Shown: in pieces, positions 1 to 6,624 of the stretch | Numbering within the stretch: position 1 is the stretch's first letter | Layout of the letters: the number at the start of each line of letters is the position of its first letter | Assembly: GCA_910576985.1 (NCBI GenBank) | Contig: CAJTLA010000011.1 | Location: 1 to 18,540 of the forward strand | DNA: 18,540 nucleotides | Direction of reading: 5' to 3' | From: an uncultured Bacilli bacterium | GTDB lineage: Bacteria > Bacillota_I > Bacilli_A > RF39 > UBA660 | The notes under the pieces: generated by a model | Told to the model about the DNA's origin: nothing | Database searches by the model: none | The model's input: the letters and a program-made list of their open reading frames with translations, nothing else | Translations under genes and position numbers: made by a program

Positions 1-194
1 GACAATGAGTAATTTATCGTTCTTTCTGATGAATTTATATACTCTTTTAGATAATCATTAGTAGCATAACAATATCCTTTATTTAAGGCAAGTGATATGA
101 TAAGACTTAAAACATCAATATCAGTTCTTGATAATCTCTTATCTCTAAATAATATTCGTGGAGTTATGATAAATTCACAATCTAATTTTAAAAT
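1..194 (-). CDS. Partial replication-initiator-like winged-helix protein (3' end outside window)
   Basis: The minus strand is open from about position 194 to the window start and encodes roughly 64 residues, including ITPRILFRDKRLS and LNKGYCYATNDYLKEYINSS. This pattern, with a conserved NKGYCYAT-x-DYL segment followed by a recognition-helix-like SERTI, is typical of the N-terminal winged helix of plasmid and phage replisome-organizer/DnaD-like initiators. There is no ATG, GTG or TTG at the expected start. An AAGGAG ribosome binding site (202-207) sits 7 nt upstream of an ATT codon (192-194), so ATT is the best candidate start; otherwise the start is lost. The C-terminal part lies beyond the window, so replication function is inferred. 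It follows another winged-helix ORF on the same strand. Confidence 0.55.
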   Translation of the reverse strand, partial: MLKLDCEFIITPRILFRDKRLSRTDIDVLSLIISLALNKGYCYATNDYLKEYINSSERTINYSL

Positions 195-380
195 GATTAT
201 TCTCCTTAAATCTAAAATGATATTGGACTTTCCTCTAGCCTATTAAAAATAGGCAAAGTTATCCCTAGAACATTATTTTAAATCCTGTTCCTAGGATTAA
301 ATGAAGTTTATTCTATCTTTATAGAAAAGGTACTAACATAAGCCTATATATCTTACTGTACCATACCTACTAGGAGTTAT
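195..380 (-). promoter_or_regulatory. Structured intergenic leader between two initiator-like ORFs
   Basis: These 186 bases hold no credible gene. Several inverted repeats are visible: a 7-bp hairpin GCCTATT/AATAGGC with an AAA loop (238-254); CCTAGAAC (264-271) pairing with GTTCCTAGG (287-295) with one bulge; and AATCCT (281-286) pairing with AGGATT (293-298). The last two share bases and cannot form together, so the region could switch between folds. It lies directly upstream, on the minus strand, of the AAGGAG/ATT start of the partial initiator gene. A translational or transcriptional attenuator of replication-gene expression is an inference. I saw no strong plus-strand promoter for an antisense RNA. 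Confidence 0.35.
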
Positions 381-644
381 TTAACAACCTAGTAAATTTA
401 TTGTGTACATTCCTGTATCGTATTCCTTGTAGATTAGATACCTTAATTGTTCTAATCTTTCAAGATTTCTTTTTAAACCTTTATTTTTAATTTTTACTAC
501 TTGTTGTAATTCTCCAACATTTAGATCTGTGATAATCCTATCTTGTCCTTTAGCATAGATATACGAATATATCAGCTTTCCCTCAGGTTTGATTCTCTTA
601 TCTTTTAAAATCTTCGTTGGTATATCTTGATGTCTTTTATTCAT
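381..644 (-). CDS. Small winged-helix DNA-binding protein, initiator N-terminal-domain type
   Basis: This 87-residue protein reads as a stand-alone winged helix. It starts with a short basic stretch and IPTKILKDKRIKPEGKLIYSYIY, followed by a helix-turn-helix-like segment (about residues 42-63) and a wing with YLIYKEYDTGMYTINL. The arrangement matches the N-terminal domain of plasmid or phage replication initiators, but the usual C-terminal domain is absent. The start ATG at 642-644 lies about 10 nt downstream of a strong AAAGGAGG. A second ATG, 4 nt upstream, closes after three codons and is unlikely to be used. A strong TTGACA/TAGTAT promoter lies upstream. It may be a truncated initiator, a copy-number regulator, or a normal small partner of the next ORF; the exact role is unknown. 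Confidence 0.6.
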   Translation of the reverse strand: MNKRHQDIPTKILKDKRIKPEGKLIYSYIYAKGQDRIITDLNVGELQQVVKIKNKGLKRNLERLEQLRYLIYKEYDTGMYTINLLGC

Positions 645-670
645 TCATAAATTTCCTCCTTTCTCTTACC

Positions 671-787
671 TGTTAACACTTTTAATTTAATGTTAACGTT
701 CGGAAACACATACTATACTACATGATAATTACTATCTTGTCAACACTTTTAGAAACAATTTTCTTTAATTTGTTGATTTCAGTTAAC
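671..787. promoter_or_regulatory. Cluster of GTTAAC palindromes, probable XRE operators
   Basis: Three GTTAAC palindromes occur at 672-677, 692-697 and 782-787. The sequence TGTTAACACTTTTA (671-684) recurs with one mismatch as TGTCAACACTTTTA (738-751). The second copy covers the -35 box of the minus-strand promoter. The 782-787 site lies in the spacer of the plus-strand promoter, and the other two lie just downstream of the minus-strand start site. This placement is what is expected for a repressor controlling both divergent promoters. The XRE protein encoded at 823 is the obvious candidate; binding is inferred. Confidence 0.5.
715..743 (-). promoter_or_regulatory. Sigma-A-type promoter for the winged-helix ORF
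   Basis: On the minus strand a perfect TTGACA (-35, at 738-743) is followed after 17 bp by TAGTAT (-10, at 715-720). Transcription would begin near 708 and give a leader of about 60 nt containing two GTTAAC sites before the AAAGGAGG of the 381-644 gene. Confidence 0.7.
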
Positions 788-801
788 ATATATGCTATTA
801 T
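773..801 (+). promoter_or_regulatory. Extended -10 promoter for the XRE regulator
   Basis: TTGATT (773-778), a 17-bp spacer, then TATTAT (796-801) preceded by TGC (793-795) form an extended -10 promoter. The GTTAAC at 782-787 lies within the spacer, which suggests autoregulation. The start site would be near 808, which makes an in-frame GTG at 808 an implausible start codon. Confidence 0.65.
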
Positions 802-822
802 GTATTTGTGAGGTGTTTTACA

Positions 823-1326
823 ATGCAAGAAAAAAAGATTGGCGAGATAATTGCTGAAGCACGAGAAAAAAAGAAGATTTCTCAAAGACAGCTTGCTAAA
901 ATTGCAAATATTAGTAATGCTGAATTATCAAAAATAGAATCAGGCGAAAGAGAAGTTCCTAACCCTAAAACATTAAGAAAAATTAGTAAACATATAGACT
1001 TAAACTATAATGATTTAATGTATATGGTTGGTTTAGGAGTTCAAGTTAGCCCTTTAAATCCTTTTTTATTAGATCATTACTCTCATTTAAAAGGTCAAGA
1101 ACTAGAGGACGCATGGACTATTGCCAAAGCTAGTATTAAAAATAATGATTTAATTATTGACTCATTACAAAAAAGAATTGATAGTGAAGAATTAACTCAA
1201 GATGAAGAAGATGTATTATATGAAACAATCGAAGATTTAAAATATCAAAGTAATACCAACAATGAAATTATCAAATTATTAGAAAGTAATATGATAAAGG
1301 AGCGATTAAAGAATGCAACGAATTAA
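823..1326 (+). CDS. XRE-family helix-turn-helix transcriptional regulator
   Basis: This 167-residue protein has an N-terminal XRE/Cro helix-turn-helix (about residues 5-62). It includes SQRQLAKIANIS as helix 2 and turn, and NAELSKIESGEREVP as the recognition helix and following loop. The C-terminal half is helical and acidic, suited to oligomerisation. I chose the ATG at 823 because GAGGTG (810-815) sits 7 nt upstream; the in-frame GTG at 808 has no ribosome binding site and coincides with the predicted transcription start. The gene is divergent from the winged-helix ORFs and is likely a repressor acting at the GTTAAC sites between them. It overlaps the following membrane protein gene by 14 nt, so the two are probably translationally coupled. 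Confidence 0.85.
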   Translation: MQEKKIGEIIAEAREKKKISQRQLAKIANISNAELSKIESGEREVPNPKTLRKISKHIDLNYNDLMYMVGLGVQVSPLNPFLLDHYSHLKGQELEDAWTIAKASIKNNDLIIDSLQKRIDSEELTQDEEDVLYETIEDLKYQSNTNNEIIKLLESNMIKERLKNATN

Positions 1327-1747
1327 AAGATTCATAAATAAAATCCAAGTCATAGGTATTATTGGAGCAACGATTATAGCTATACTTGTTCCATTTCTTA
1401 AAGATAATAAATTTGTATGTCTTGGTTGGGGATTTTTAGCACTTCATTTATTTGGAGATGCAGTATTCTTAAAAAAATGGAGTGTTGATGGTATTACTTG
1501 GTTTAGAAGAAATGATAAAAATTATAAGAAAAATTTAACAAGAAAATATAGTGATATTTCATTTTTAACAGTTTTCATTGTTGGAATGTTAATGTGTATT
1601 ATTGGTATGTTTGAAAAAACATTTTCAAAAAACTATGTAGCATACTTAATATCTTATATAGTTGTATTTGCTTTATGGATTTTTCTTATATACATTACTG
1701 ATAGAACAAGTAGGCAAATTAAGGAATTGATACCAAAGAAAAAATAG
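1313..1747 (+). CDS. Small four-helix membrane protein coupled to the XRE gene
   Basis: This 144-residue basic protein has four predicted membrane segments (about residues 11-29, 34-53, 82-100 and 108-128). It has a charged cytoplasm-like loop, RRNDKNYKKNLTRK, in the middle and a KELIPKKK tail. No signal peptide or catalytic motif is evident and I do not recognise the family. Its ATG lies inside the end of the XRE gene with a 14-nt overlap and an upstream AAAGGAG, which indicates co-transcription and coupled translation. An intrinsic terminator starts at its stop codon. XRE-plus-membrane-protein pairs occur on mobile elements as immunity, exclusion or toxin-like modules, but nothing here settles the function. 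Confidence 0.7.
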   Translation: MQRIKRFINKIQVIGIIGATIIAILVPFLKDNKFVCLGWGFLALHLFGDAVFLKKWSVDGITWFRRNDKNYKKNLTRKYSDISFLTVFIVGMLMCIIGMFEKTFSKNYVAYLISYIVVFALWIFLIYITDRTSRQIKELIPKKK

Positions 1748-1788
1748 TCTTTTCACTTTTCGCAAGATTAGTGATTAGACTATTTTTT
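1741..1788 (+). terminator. Intrinsic terminator after the XRE/membrane-protein operon
   Basis: AATAGTCT (1743-1750) pairs with AGACTATT (1777-1784), and TCAC (1753-1756) with GTGA (1771-1774), across a 2x2 internal loop. The stem is followed by a T run ending at 1788 and preceded by A's, so it could also work on the other strand. The stop codon lies within the left arm. Confidence 0.75.
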
Positions 1789-1790
1789 AT

Positions 1791-1847
1791 AAAAAGGCGA
1801 GGCACGTTTTGTTTGCTTTAGCAAATGAAAGTGGCAATAGCCTTTTT
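1791..1847. repeat. Imperfect inverted-repeat element near oriT
   Basis: AAAAAGGC (1791-1798) is the reverse complement of GCCTTTTT (1840-1847). Inside, TTTGCT (1812-1817) pairs with AGCAAA (1820-1825), and GCAC/GTGGC partly pair between them. The whole could fold as one long interrupted hairpin, and AAAAAGGCAC recurs at about 1873-1882. It may be a second terminator or part of the transfer or replication origin; the function is not shown. Confidence 0.4.
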
Positions 1848-1928
1848 CTTTTTATGTAACGAGAGTGAAATAAAAAGGCACTTATATTATATTGTGAAAC
1901 TTTGTAATATAAATTGCTTATAGGGTTT

Positions 1929-1990
1929 CCAAAGGGAAGATTCCCTTGGCACACATCGTTATTGGTTTACCAATATCGTAGTGTGTTACT
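1929..1990 (+). other. oriT: Predicted MOBV-type origin of transfer (oriT)
   Basis: The site contains TAGTGTGTTA (1979-1988), which matches the conserved nic core of the pMV158 family, where the relaxase cuts TAGTGTG/TTA. The predicted nick is therefore between 1985 and 1986. Upstream, CACAC (1950-1954) pairs with GTGTG (1981-1985), and TATTGGT (1960-1966) pairs perfectly with ACCAATA (1969-1975), giving the nested inverted repeats expected of a MOBV oriT. A further hairpin, AAGGGAA-GA-TTCCCTT with flanking CC/GG, lies at 1929-1949. A MOBV relaxase gene is 2.3 kb to the right. In pMV158 the oriT lies next to the 5' end of the mob gene; here it is on the 3' side, beyond the HD-CYTH gene. Transfer of the plus strand would carry the HD-CYTH and relaxase genes first. 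Confidence 0.75.
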
Positions 1991-2009
1991 ATCTTGTCTA
2001 AAGATAGAC

Positions 2010-2057
2010 AAAAACCAGAAATCCATTAGTTACGAAGTACCTATTGGATTTCTGGTT
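2010..2057 (-). terminator. Terminator after the relaxase/HD-CYTH unit
   Basis: A perfect 13-bp stem, AACCAGAAATCCA (2013-2025) with TGGATTTCTGGTT (2045-2057), starts right after the HD-CYTH stop codon. The inner part can extend it toward a GAA loop. On the minus strand the stem runs into TTTTT. A second small hairpin, TTGTCTA/TAGACAA, follows immediately toward oriT. Confidence 0.65.
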
Positions 2058-2058
2058 A

Positions 2059-4194
2059 TTATTCTGATATAGGATGATTTTCTTTTTGTAATTTTTTTAA
2101 TAAAGTTTCAACACCTGGAGTTGAATAACTATCCTCTATACTTGTCTCGCTCAAGCCACATTCTTGTCTCTGAATATAATTATGTAATTGCAGTGTACGA
2201 TTTATACCTCTTTCATATTTACTTTGTTTGTTAACTGATAAGCCTTGAAAGTATGATGTTATAAATTCATGTATTTCGTTAAGTATAATCCTATTAGTAA
2301 GTTCTCCTATTGCTTCAATCTCAATCATTCTATCGGTTACTGAAATTTCATTTAAAGCATGATTGATATATTGACTATTATCAAATGATAGGCATACTTG
2401 AACTCCATTTTTATCTAACACAACATCAGTTCGTTTTGTACGAGAATTTAAAATTGGAAATTTTAAAATTTCTTCAAAATTTACTGCAACATTTGAATCA
2501 ATCATTTTTTGTTTAAAAGTCTCAAAATTATCATCTGGTAAATTTTCTTCAATTTCACTTCTAGATGAGTATACCTCTCCTTTTTCAAGTGGCATTTTAC
2601 ATGTAGCTTTTATTTTTTCTTTCCCTTTCTGCTCAACTTTTCGTATTCTTAATGAGCCACCGTTTTTATATAAATCTAAATTTCTTGTATCGTAATATTC
2701 ATCATTATTTTGTTTTTCTGTTGTCGAAACCACTTTAAATCCGTTTGCTATAAAGACAGATATAATTTGATTTAGTAAAGTATCTTGATCTAACACATTA
2801 GATTCTTCAAGATTGGCCCCTACAATATACTTTAGTTCAAATTCTTCTGGTTTCTTATTTAATTCTTCTATCATCTTTCTTACCTCGCTATCATAATTTT
2901 TAAATTCTTCCGCACTCAATCCAAGCTCTATTCTTAATAATTCAGGATTAAAGAATACATATTTATCTTCTAAAACCTCTTGTGGTCTAATTAGATTTGT
3001 ACATTCTGTTAAATCCATTATTCTATTACCATTTTGAATATTTAATTTTTGCTCTTTTTTATATAATTTAGTTTTTGTTACAATACTTACAATTGAAAGT
3101 GTCCTATCTAAGTCGATATCTCCAAATATTTCTTTTAATCTACTTTTTATTTTATCAAGCGAAATATCATTATTTATTAAAATATAATTACTAATATTTC
3201 TAAAATCACATAAATATGCCATAATTAAATCCAAATTTGTTTTCGATAAAACATCAAATGATTTTTTAAAATCTTCATCTTTCATTTTTAGAAAGTCTTC
3301 TAGATTACTAACCCTTGGATCAGTCACTAATATATTAAAACTAGATGAAATAGGGACTGAATGTAAAGTAATAGAATTTCTATATCTTTCAATTATTTTT
3401 TCAAATATAGAATCTCCCAGAACTGAAATTGGACTTAAATAAACATCTCTATACATTTGATATCTTTGTAACAAGACATTTTCTATACCTGCCAATCCTT
3501 TTCTATCAATTAAAAGTTCGTATTCTTGATTGTTATTGACAACAACGTTCAAATTTGAAATAATTCGTTTTAAATCTATTGCAGAAGCAATACCAACATA
3601 ATAAGAATCACGAAGTAGATAATCGATTCTATCAGCATCTAACTGATAAGAAACAAGATTATTAAGTAGTTTTGTAAAACTATCTTTTCCTAATTCATCT
3701 TTATCATTAATCTCAGCTATAAAACTTGCTATTTTTTTTACTTTTTGTGCTCCAAAAAGTTTTGTTATCACTTGATTCACTTCTGTATCTCCAAGCAATA
3801 TATCTGTAGTTCTTTTCTCATGTGAATAATTTGTTATCAACTCTAATGAATGAGAAAATGGTCCATGTCCTATATCGTGCAGTAACATAGAACATAAAGC
3901 AATATCTTTATCATCTCTACTAAGTTCTATATTATAGTTTTTCAATATTTCCTCTAATCTTTTTAAAAATAGAGACATGACATAAAATGCCCCAACACTA
4001 TGACTCAGTCTATCATTTTGTTCTAAGCCTTTAAATTCTAATTGTGAAAAACCATTTTGTGAAATCCCAGATAATCGCTGCATTTCCTTTGTTAATACTA
4101 TTTCAGAAAAAGGATACGTTACAATTATCTTTCCATAAATCGGATCTTCCACCGTTAATGATTTATCTTCATTTTCAGTATATACAAATGCCAT
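2059..4194 (-). CDS. HD-domain phosphohydrolase fused to a C-terminal CYTH domain
   Basis: This 711-residue protein combines two phosphate-chemistry domains. The N-terminal half is an HD phosphohydrolase of the dNTPase/YwfO-like group: H65 in RLSHSVG, H106-D107 in LLHDIGHGPFSHSLE, and D186 in YQLDADRIDYLLRDS are the expected metal ligands. From about residue 451 there is a CYTH (triphosphate tunnel) domain. It begins with the hallmark ExExK (E451-F-E453-L-K455) and continues with EYYDT (499-503), SLRIRK (514-519), KATCK, RSEIEE, EIEAIG and SKYERGI. Both active sites look intact. The ATG at 4194 follows GGGAGG with a 5-nt gap; upstream in-frame ATGs lack this. A TATAAT (4213-4218) may add a local promoter. 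It lies between a MOBV relaxase gene and oriT. Nucleotide or polyphosphate hydrolysis is expected; a defence or anti-defence role is inference. Confidence 0.85.
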   Translation of the reverse strand: MAFVYTENEDKSLTVEDPIYGKIIVTYPFSEIVLTKEMQRLSGISQNGFSQLEFKGLEQNDRLSHSVGAFYVMSLFLKRLEEILKNYNIELSRDDKDIALCSMLLHDIGHGPFSHSLELITNYSHEKRTTDILLGDTEVNQVITKLFGAQKVKKIASFIAEINDKDELGKDSFTKLLNNLVSYQLDADRIDYLLRDSYYVGIASAIDLKRIISNLNVVVNNNQEYELLIDRKGLAGIENVLLQRYQMYRDVYLSPISVLGDSIFEKIIERYRNSITLHSVPISSSFNILVTDPRVSNLEDFLKMKDEDFKKSFDVLSKTNLDLIMAYLCDFRNISNYILINNDISLDKIKSRLKEIFGDIDLDRTLSIVSIVTKTKLYKKEQKLNIQNGNRIMDLTECTNLIRPQEVLEDKYVFFNPELLRIELGLSAEEFKNYDSEVRKMIEELNKKPEEFELKYIVGANLEESNVLDQDTLLNQIISVFIANGFKVVSTTEKQNNDEYYDTRNLDLYKNGGSLRIRKVEQKGKEKIKATCKMPLEKGEVYSSRSEIEENLPDDNFETFKQKMIDSNVAVNFEEILKFPILNSRTKRTDVVLDKNGVQVCLSFDNSQYINHALNEISVTDRMIEIEAIGELTNRIILNEIHEFITSYFQGLSVNKQSKYERGINRTLQLHNYIQRQECGLSETSIEDSYSTPGVETLLKKLQKENHPISE

Positions 4195-4276
4195 AATAAC
4201 CTCCCTGAATAAATTATACAATAAATCAATATATTTTTAAATACCATTATCATTATTTTGGAACTTTTCATTTTTG

Positions 4277-5557
4277 TTATAAATCAATTTCATAATCGTC
4301 TTTATTTTTATCATTATAAAACTTTTTACTAGTTTTTAAATAACTAGGTATTCCTGCATAATCAAATAATTCATCTTCCTTAGTAGTTCCCTTTGATATT
4401 TCAATAACATCATTCATATCAAAGTCATTGTTATCAAAATAGTCTTTTATTTCAGTTACAGTGGCTTCTTTTGTAGGCTCATTACCAATTTGTAGTAATT
4501 TCCTAAAAAAGTGTTTTATAGCCTCCAAAATGGCTTTTAAATAGTCTTTAAGATGATTATTCTCTTTTGTTAAGTTTTGATTTCTTGTAGTAAGTGCTTT
4601 TACTTCTCGTTGTAGATTATTATTTTCTTTTTCTAAAGTTTGATGACTTTTGCTAAAAGTATTTACTTCGTTAAATAATTGTTCCATTTTAGGTTGAAAT
4701 TCCATAAACTTTTTAGTTTCTTTTATTACATTTTGCATACTATCAAACGTATCTTTTCGTACCTTTACATATTCTTTATCTATTAAAGTATTTTTAGTAG
4801 TTTTCATTTTTTCTTCAAATTCATTCATAGCATTATCAAGATTTTTGTTGATAGTAGTTACTCTATTTTCATAATATCTTGTTGTTTTCTTAAATTCCTT
4901 TACTTTTTGATGTCTTCTATCACTACCCTTTATACCTCTTTCTAATTCAAAGCCATTTTCTCTTAACCTCAAATTATAAATATCTTGTAATTCTGACAAA
5001 TGAATATTATTTTTTATATATTGCTTTTTAGAAATAGTGAATCTTTCCGTATTTGTTCTTTTATCTAACTTTTTAACAAGTGGTACAACTACACAATGAA
5101 TATGAGGTGTTAATTCATCCATGTGTATTGTTGCGTGTAATATTTGTTCTTTTTTATACCCTAAATCATTATAAACAAAATCCATGCAAGTATCAGCCCA
5201 TCTCATTATTTCATCTTTACTCATATTATCAAAAAATTTATGTGTTGCAGTAAACATGAGTTCATCAGCTACAACACTTTTAGATTTATTTAACATCTCA
5301 TTAAAGGTCTTTTTTCTTTCAGAGCGTTCAGTTTTCATTCGTTCGTTATGCTCTTTTTCATAATCTTTTACAAGCAATTTAAAACCCTTAACATACTTTT
5401 CTGCTAAGGGTACTAATTCTATATTATTTTTTGTTAATTCTAATTTAATATTTGGATTACTTTTATAGGCTTTTTTATCTCGTTTATTGTGTGATCCAAT
5501 TTGTCCTAAGTCGTTTATAGTCATTATTGGTTGACTTCTAAATATTCCATAATTCAT
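4277..5557 (-). CDS. mob: MOBV-family (Pre/Mob) conjugative relaxase
   Basis: This 426-residue protein would nick oriT and lead the single strand into a recipient. The N terminus aligns with pMV158 MobM: SHNKR places His23 where MobM has its catalytic His22. The metal-binding motif HxDExxPHxH is present as HMDELTPHIH, with H145, H152 and H154. After the relaxase core (about residues 1-215), the C-terminal half is charged coiled coil (about 230-350), followed by an acidic tail. Its length is in the usual range for the family. The ATG at 5557 has AGAGAGG upstream. The HD-CYTH gene follows after 82 bp and is probably co-transcribed. No coupling protein or type IV secretion genes are visible, so the element is mobilizable at most and depends on a helper. 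MOBV proteins are also called plasmid recombination enzymes. Confidence 0.93.
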   Translation of the reverse strand: MNYGIFRSQPIMTINDLGQIGSHNKRDKKAYKSNPNIKLELTKNNIELVPLAEKYVKGFKLLVKDYEKEHNERMKTERSERKKTFNEMLNKSKSVVADELMFTATHKFFDNMSKDEIMRWADTCMDFVYNDLGYKKEQILHATIHMDELTPHIHCVVVPLVKKLDKRTNTERFTISKKQYIKNNIHLSELQDIYNLRLRENGFELERGIKGSDRRHQKVKEFKKTTRYYENRVTTINKNLDNAMNEFEEKMKTTKNTLIDKEYVKVRKDTFDSMQNVIKETKKFMEFQPKMEQLFNEVNTFSKSHQTLEKENNNLQREVKALTTRNQNLTKENNHLKDYLKAILEAIKHFFRKLLQIGNEPTKEATVTEIKDYFDNNDFDMNDVIEISKGTTKEDELFDYAGIPSYLKTSKKFYNDKNKDDYEIDL

Positions 5558-5593
5558 ATATCATTCCTCTCTTTCTTAAAAATTTATCCATAA

Positions 5594-5618
5594 TAAAAAG
5601 AATGCTTGTTGCACTCTT
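5594..5618 (-). terminator. Intrinsic terminator after the protease gene
   Basis: On the minus strand AAGAGTGC (5611-5618) pairs with GCATTCTT (5598-5605), with one G-T wobble, across the loop AACAA. The stem is followed by TTTTTATT. It separates the protease unit from the relaxase unit. Confidence 0.75.
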
Positions 5619-5624
5619 CAGTTT

Positions 5625-6441
5625 CTAATTCATGTTTTTCATTAAATCTTCTAATTCTTTTATTCTTTCCGCTTTTATGACTAAGCCTAAATTATTGGGG
5701 ATATTTACTATCGCTTTAGGATTTGTAGGAATATGCTCAAATACTATTTGACCAATTCCAGTGTGTTGTGGTCCTGCATATAGCAAACCTAATAATCTGC
5801 ATCTAGAACCTATTATCATATTCCCACCTACTGTATATGAAGTTTCATTGCAAAGAAATATTGGAGAGCCACTTGAACCTGGAAAACATGCCATATCAAT
5901 TAAAAATTCTTTTTTACCATTATAATCGAATTTCATATGAGTAGAGGTTATTCCTTTTCTAATAATGGGCTTATTATTATAAGAATCTTCAAGTCCATTT
6001 GGATATCCTATCATAATTATATCTTCCATTGCAGAACACTTGTTTATTTCCTCATTAGATATTATTAAGTCTGTACCAAATTTTCCACGAAACAATTTAA
6101 CATTATTTTGTTGAGTCGCAACATCCAAATCAGCAATTGGAATAGCACATAAATCAACATCATCTGAAGGATGATTAATTATTTTAAATGCATCCAAAGT
6201 TATAGTAAATTTCTCTTTATCTAAAGGATTATTCTTCTCATCACCTCGACAAATAGAAAAAATAATTTTTTTAGCATCTTTTATTACATGCTTATTCGTG
6301 ATGATTACAGGTTGGCACGTATTTTTTTTCTAAATTTTCGTTAAAATTCATAAAAAATCCTGTACCTGTTGCTATTTGATTCTCATCAATAACAGAAGTT
6401 ATTTTGGTTGTACAATAAGTTAATTGCTCTGAAAGATTCAT
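5625..6441 (-). pseudogene. Trypsin-like serine protease, frameshifted near the catalytic histidine
   Basis: Two frames together encode a complete small S1-type peptidase. The first (6292-6441) starts at an ATG with GGAAGTGA upstream and gives 49 residues, including the N-terminal strand IATGTGFF and ending KYVPTCNHHE before TAA. The second frame resumes with VIITNKHVIKDA, which holds the catalytic His. It continues through DDVDLCAIPI (catalytic Asp) and FPGSSGSPIF (catalytic Ser), to the stop at 5625. The upstream TAG in frame two means the shift must lie between about 6329 and 6295. Removing one base, either in the run of eight A's (6322-6329) or just after the YVP codons, restores one frame of about 271 codons. 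All three catalytic residues survive, so a sequencing error, recent mutation or slippage are all possible. It has its own promoter and terminator. No signal peptide is visible, so it is probably cytoplasmic; its target is unknown. Confidence 0.8.
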
Positions 6442-6459
6442 ATTATCACTTCCATTAAT

Positions 6460-6468
6460 ATTATATCA
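6460..6468 (-). promoter_or_regulatory. Extended -10 promoter for the protease gene
   Basis: TGATATAAT on the minus strand is a consensus extended -10 element (TGn-TATAAT). No good -35 is present, as is common for extended -10 promoters. The start site would be near 6453, about 12 nt before the ATG at 6441. Confidence 0.6.
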
Positions 6469-6470
6469 CT

Positions 6471-6500
6471 AAAAAAGATACTTTCCTACTAAAGTACCTT
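6471..6500 (-). terminator. Intrinsic terminator upstream of the protease promoter
   Basis: On the minus strand AGGTACTTT pairs with AAAGTATCT over 9 bp (one G-T wobble) with the loop AGTAGG. The stem is followed by six T's. It would stop transcripts coming from the amidase relic or the Wadjet operon. Confidence 0.75.
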
Positions 6501-6551
6501 AAACCCTTGTATTTACTTATCTTTATAGCCATTCTTTTATTTTTGGATTTT

Positions 6552-6611
6552 TCAGTATCCTCCATGTCCTGGATCTATTACAATACCTTTAAGATTTGCT
6601 CTATCGTTCAT
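6552..6611 (-). pseudogene. Relic of an N-acetylmuramoyl-L-alanine amidase gene (amidase_3 start)
   Basis: An ATG preceded by GAGGTG starts a 19-codon ORF, MNDRANLKGIVIDPGHGGY, then TGA. IVIDPGHGG is the strongly conserved N-terminal motif of amidase_3 zinc amidases, whose His ligand lies in DPGHGG. Just downstream, in another frame, EKSKNKRMAIKISKY resembles the ISKY helix that follows in such enzymes, with the stretch between deleted. Upstream, a 44-codon ORF (6622-6756), MKTRRNIKGGKHHYGDKNR and onward, has a basic N terminus like a membrane-anchored amidase but lacks a convincing ribosome binding site. The simplest reading is a decayed amidase gene; the outer pieces are tentative. Confidence 0.5.
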
Positions 6612-6624
6612 AATTTCACCTCTA

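Noticed and set aside
225..235. Minus-strand GAGGAAAGTCC, identical to a conserved RNase P RNA segment
   Set aside because: No other RNase P conserved regions or size-appropriate structure are present; the 11-base match is probably chance or part of the local leader.
808..822. GTG start at 808 for the XRE gene
   Set aside because: It coincides with the predicted transcription start and lacks a ribosome binding site; the ATG at 823 has GAGGTG at 7 nt.
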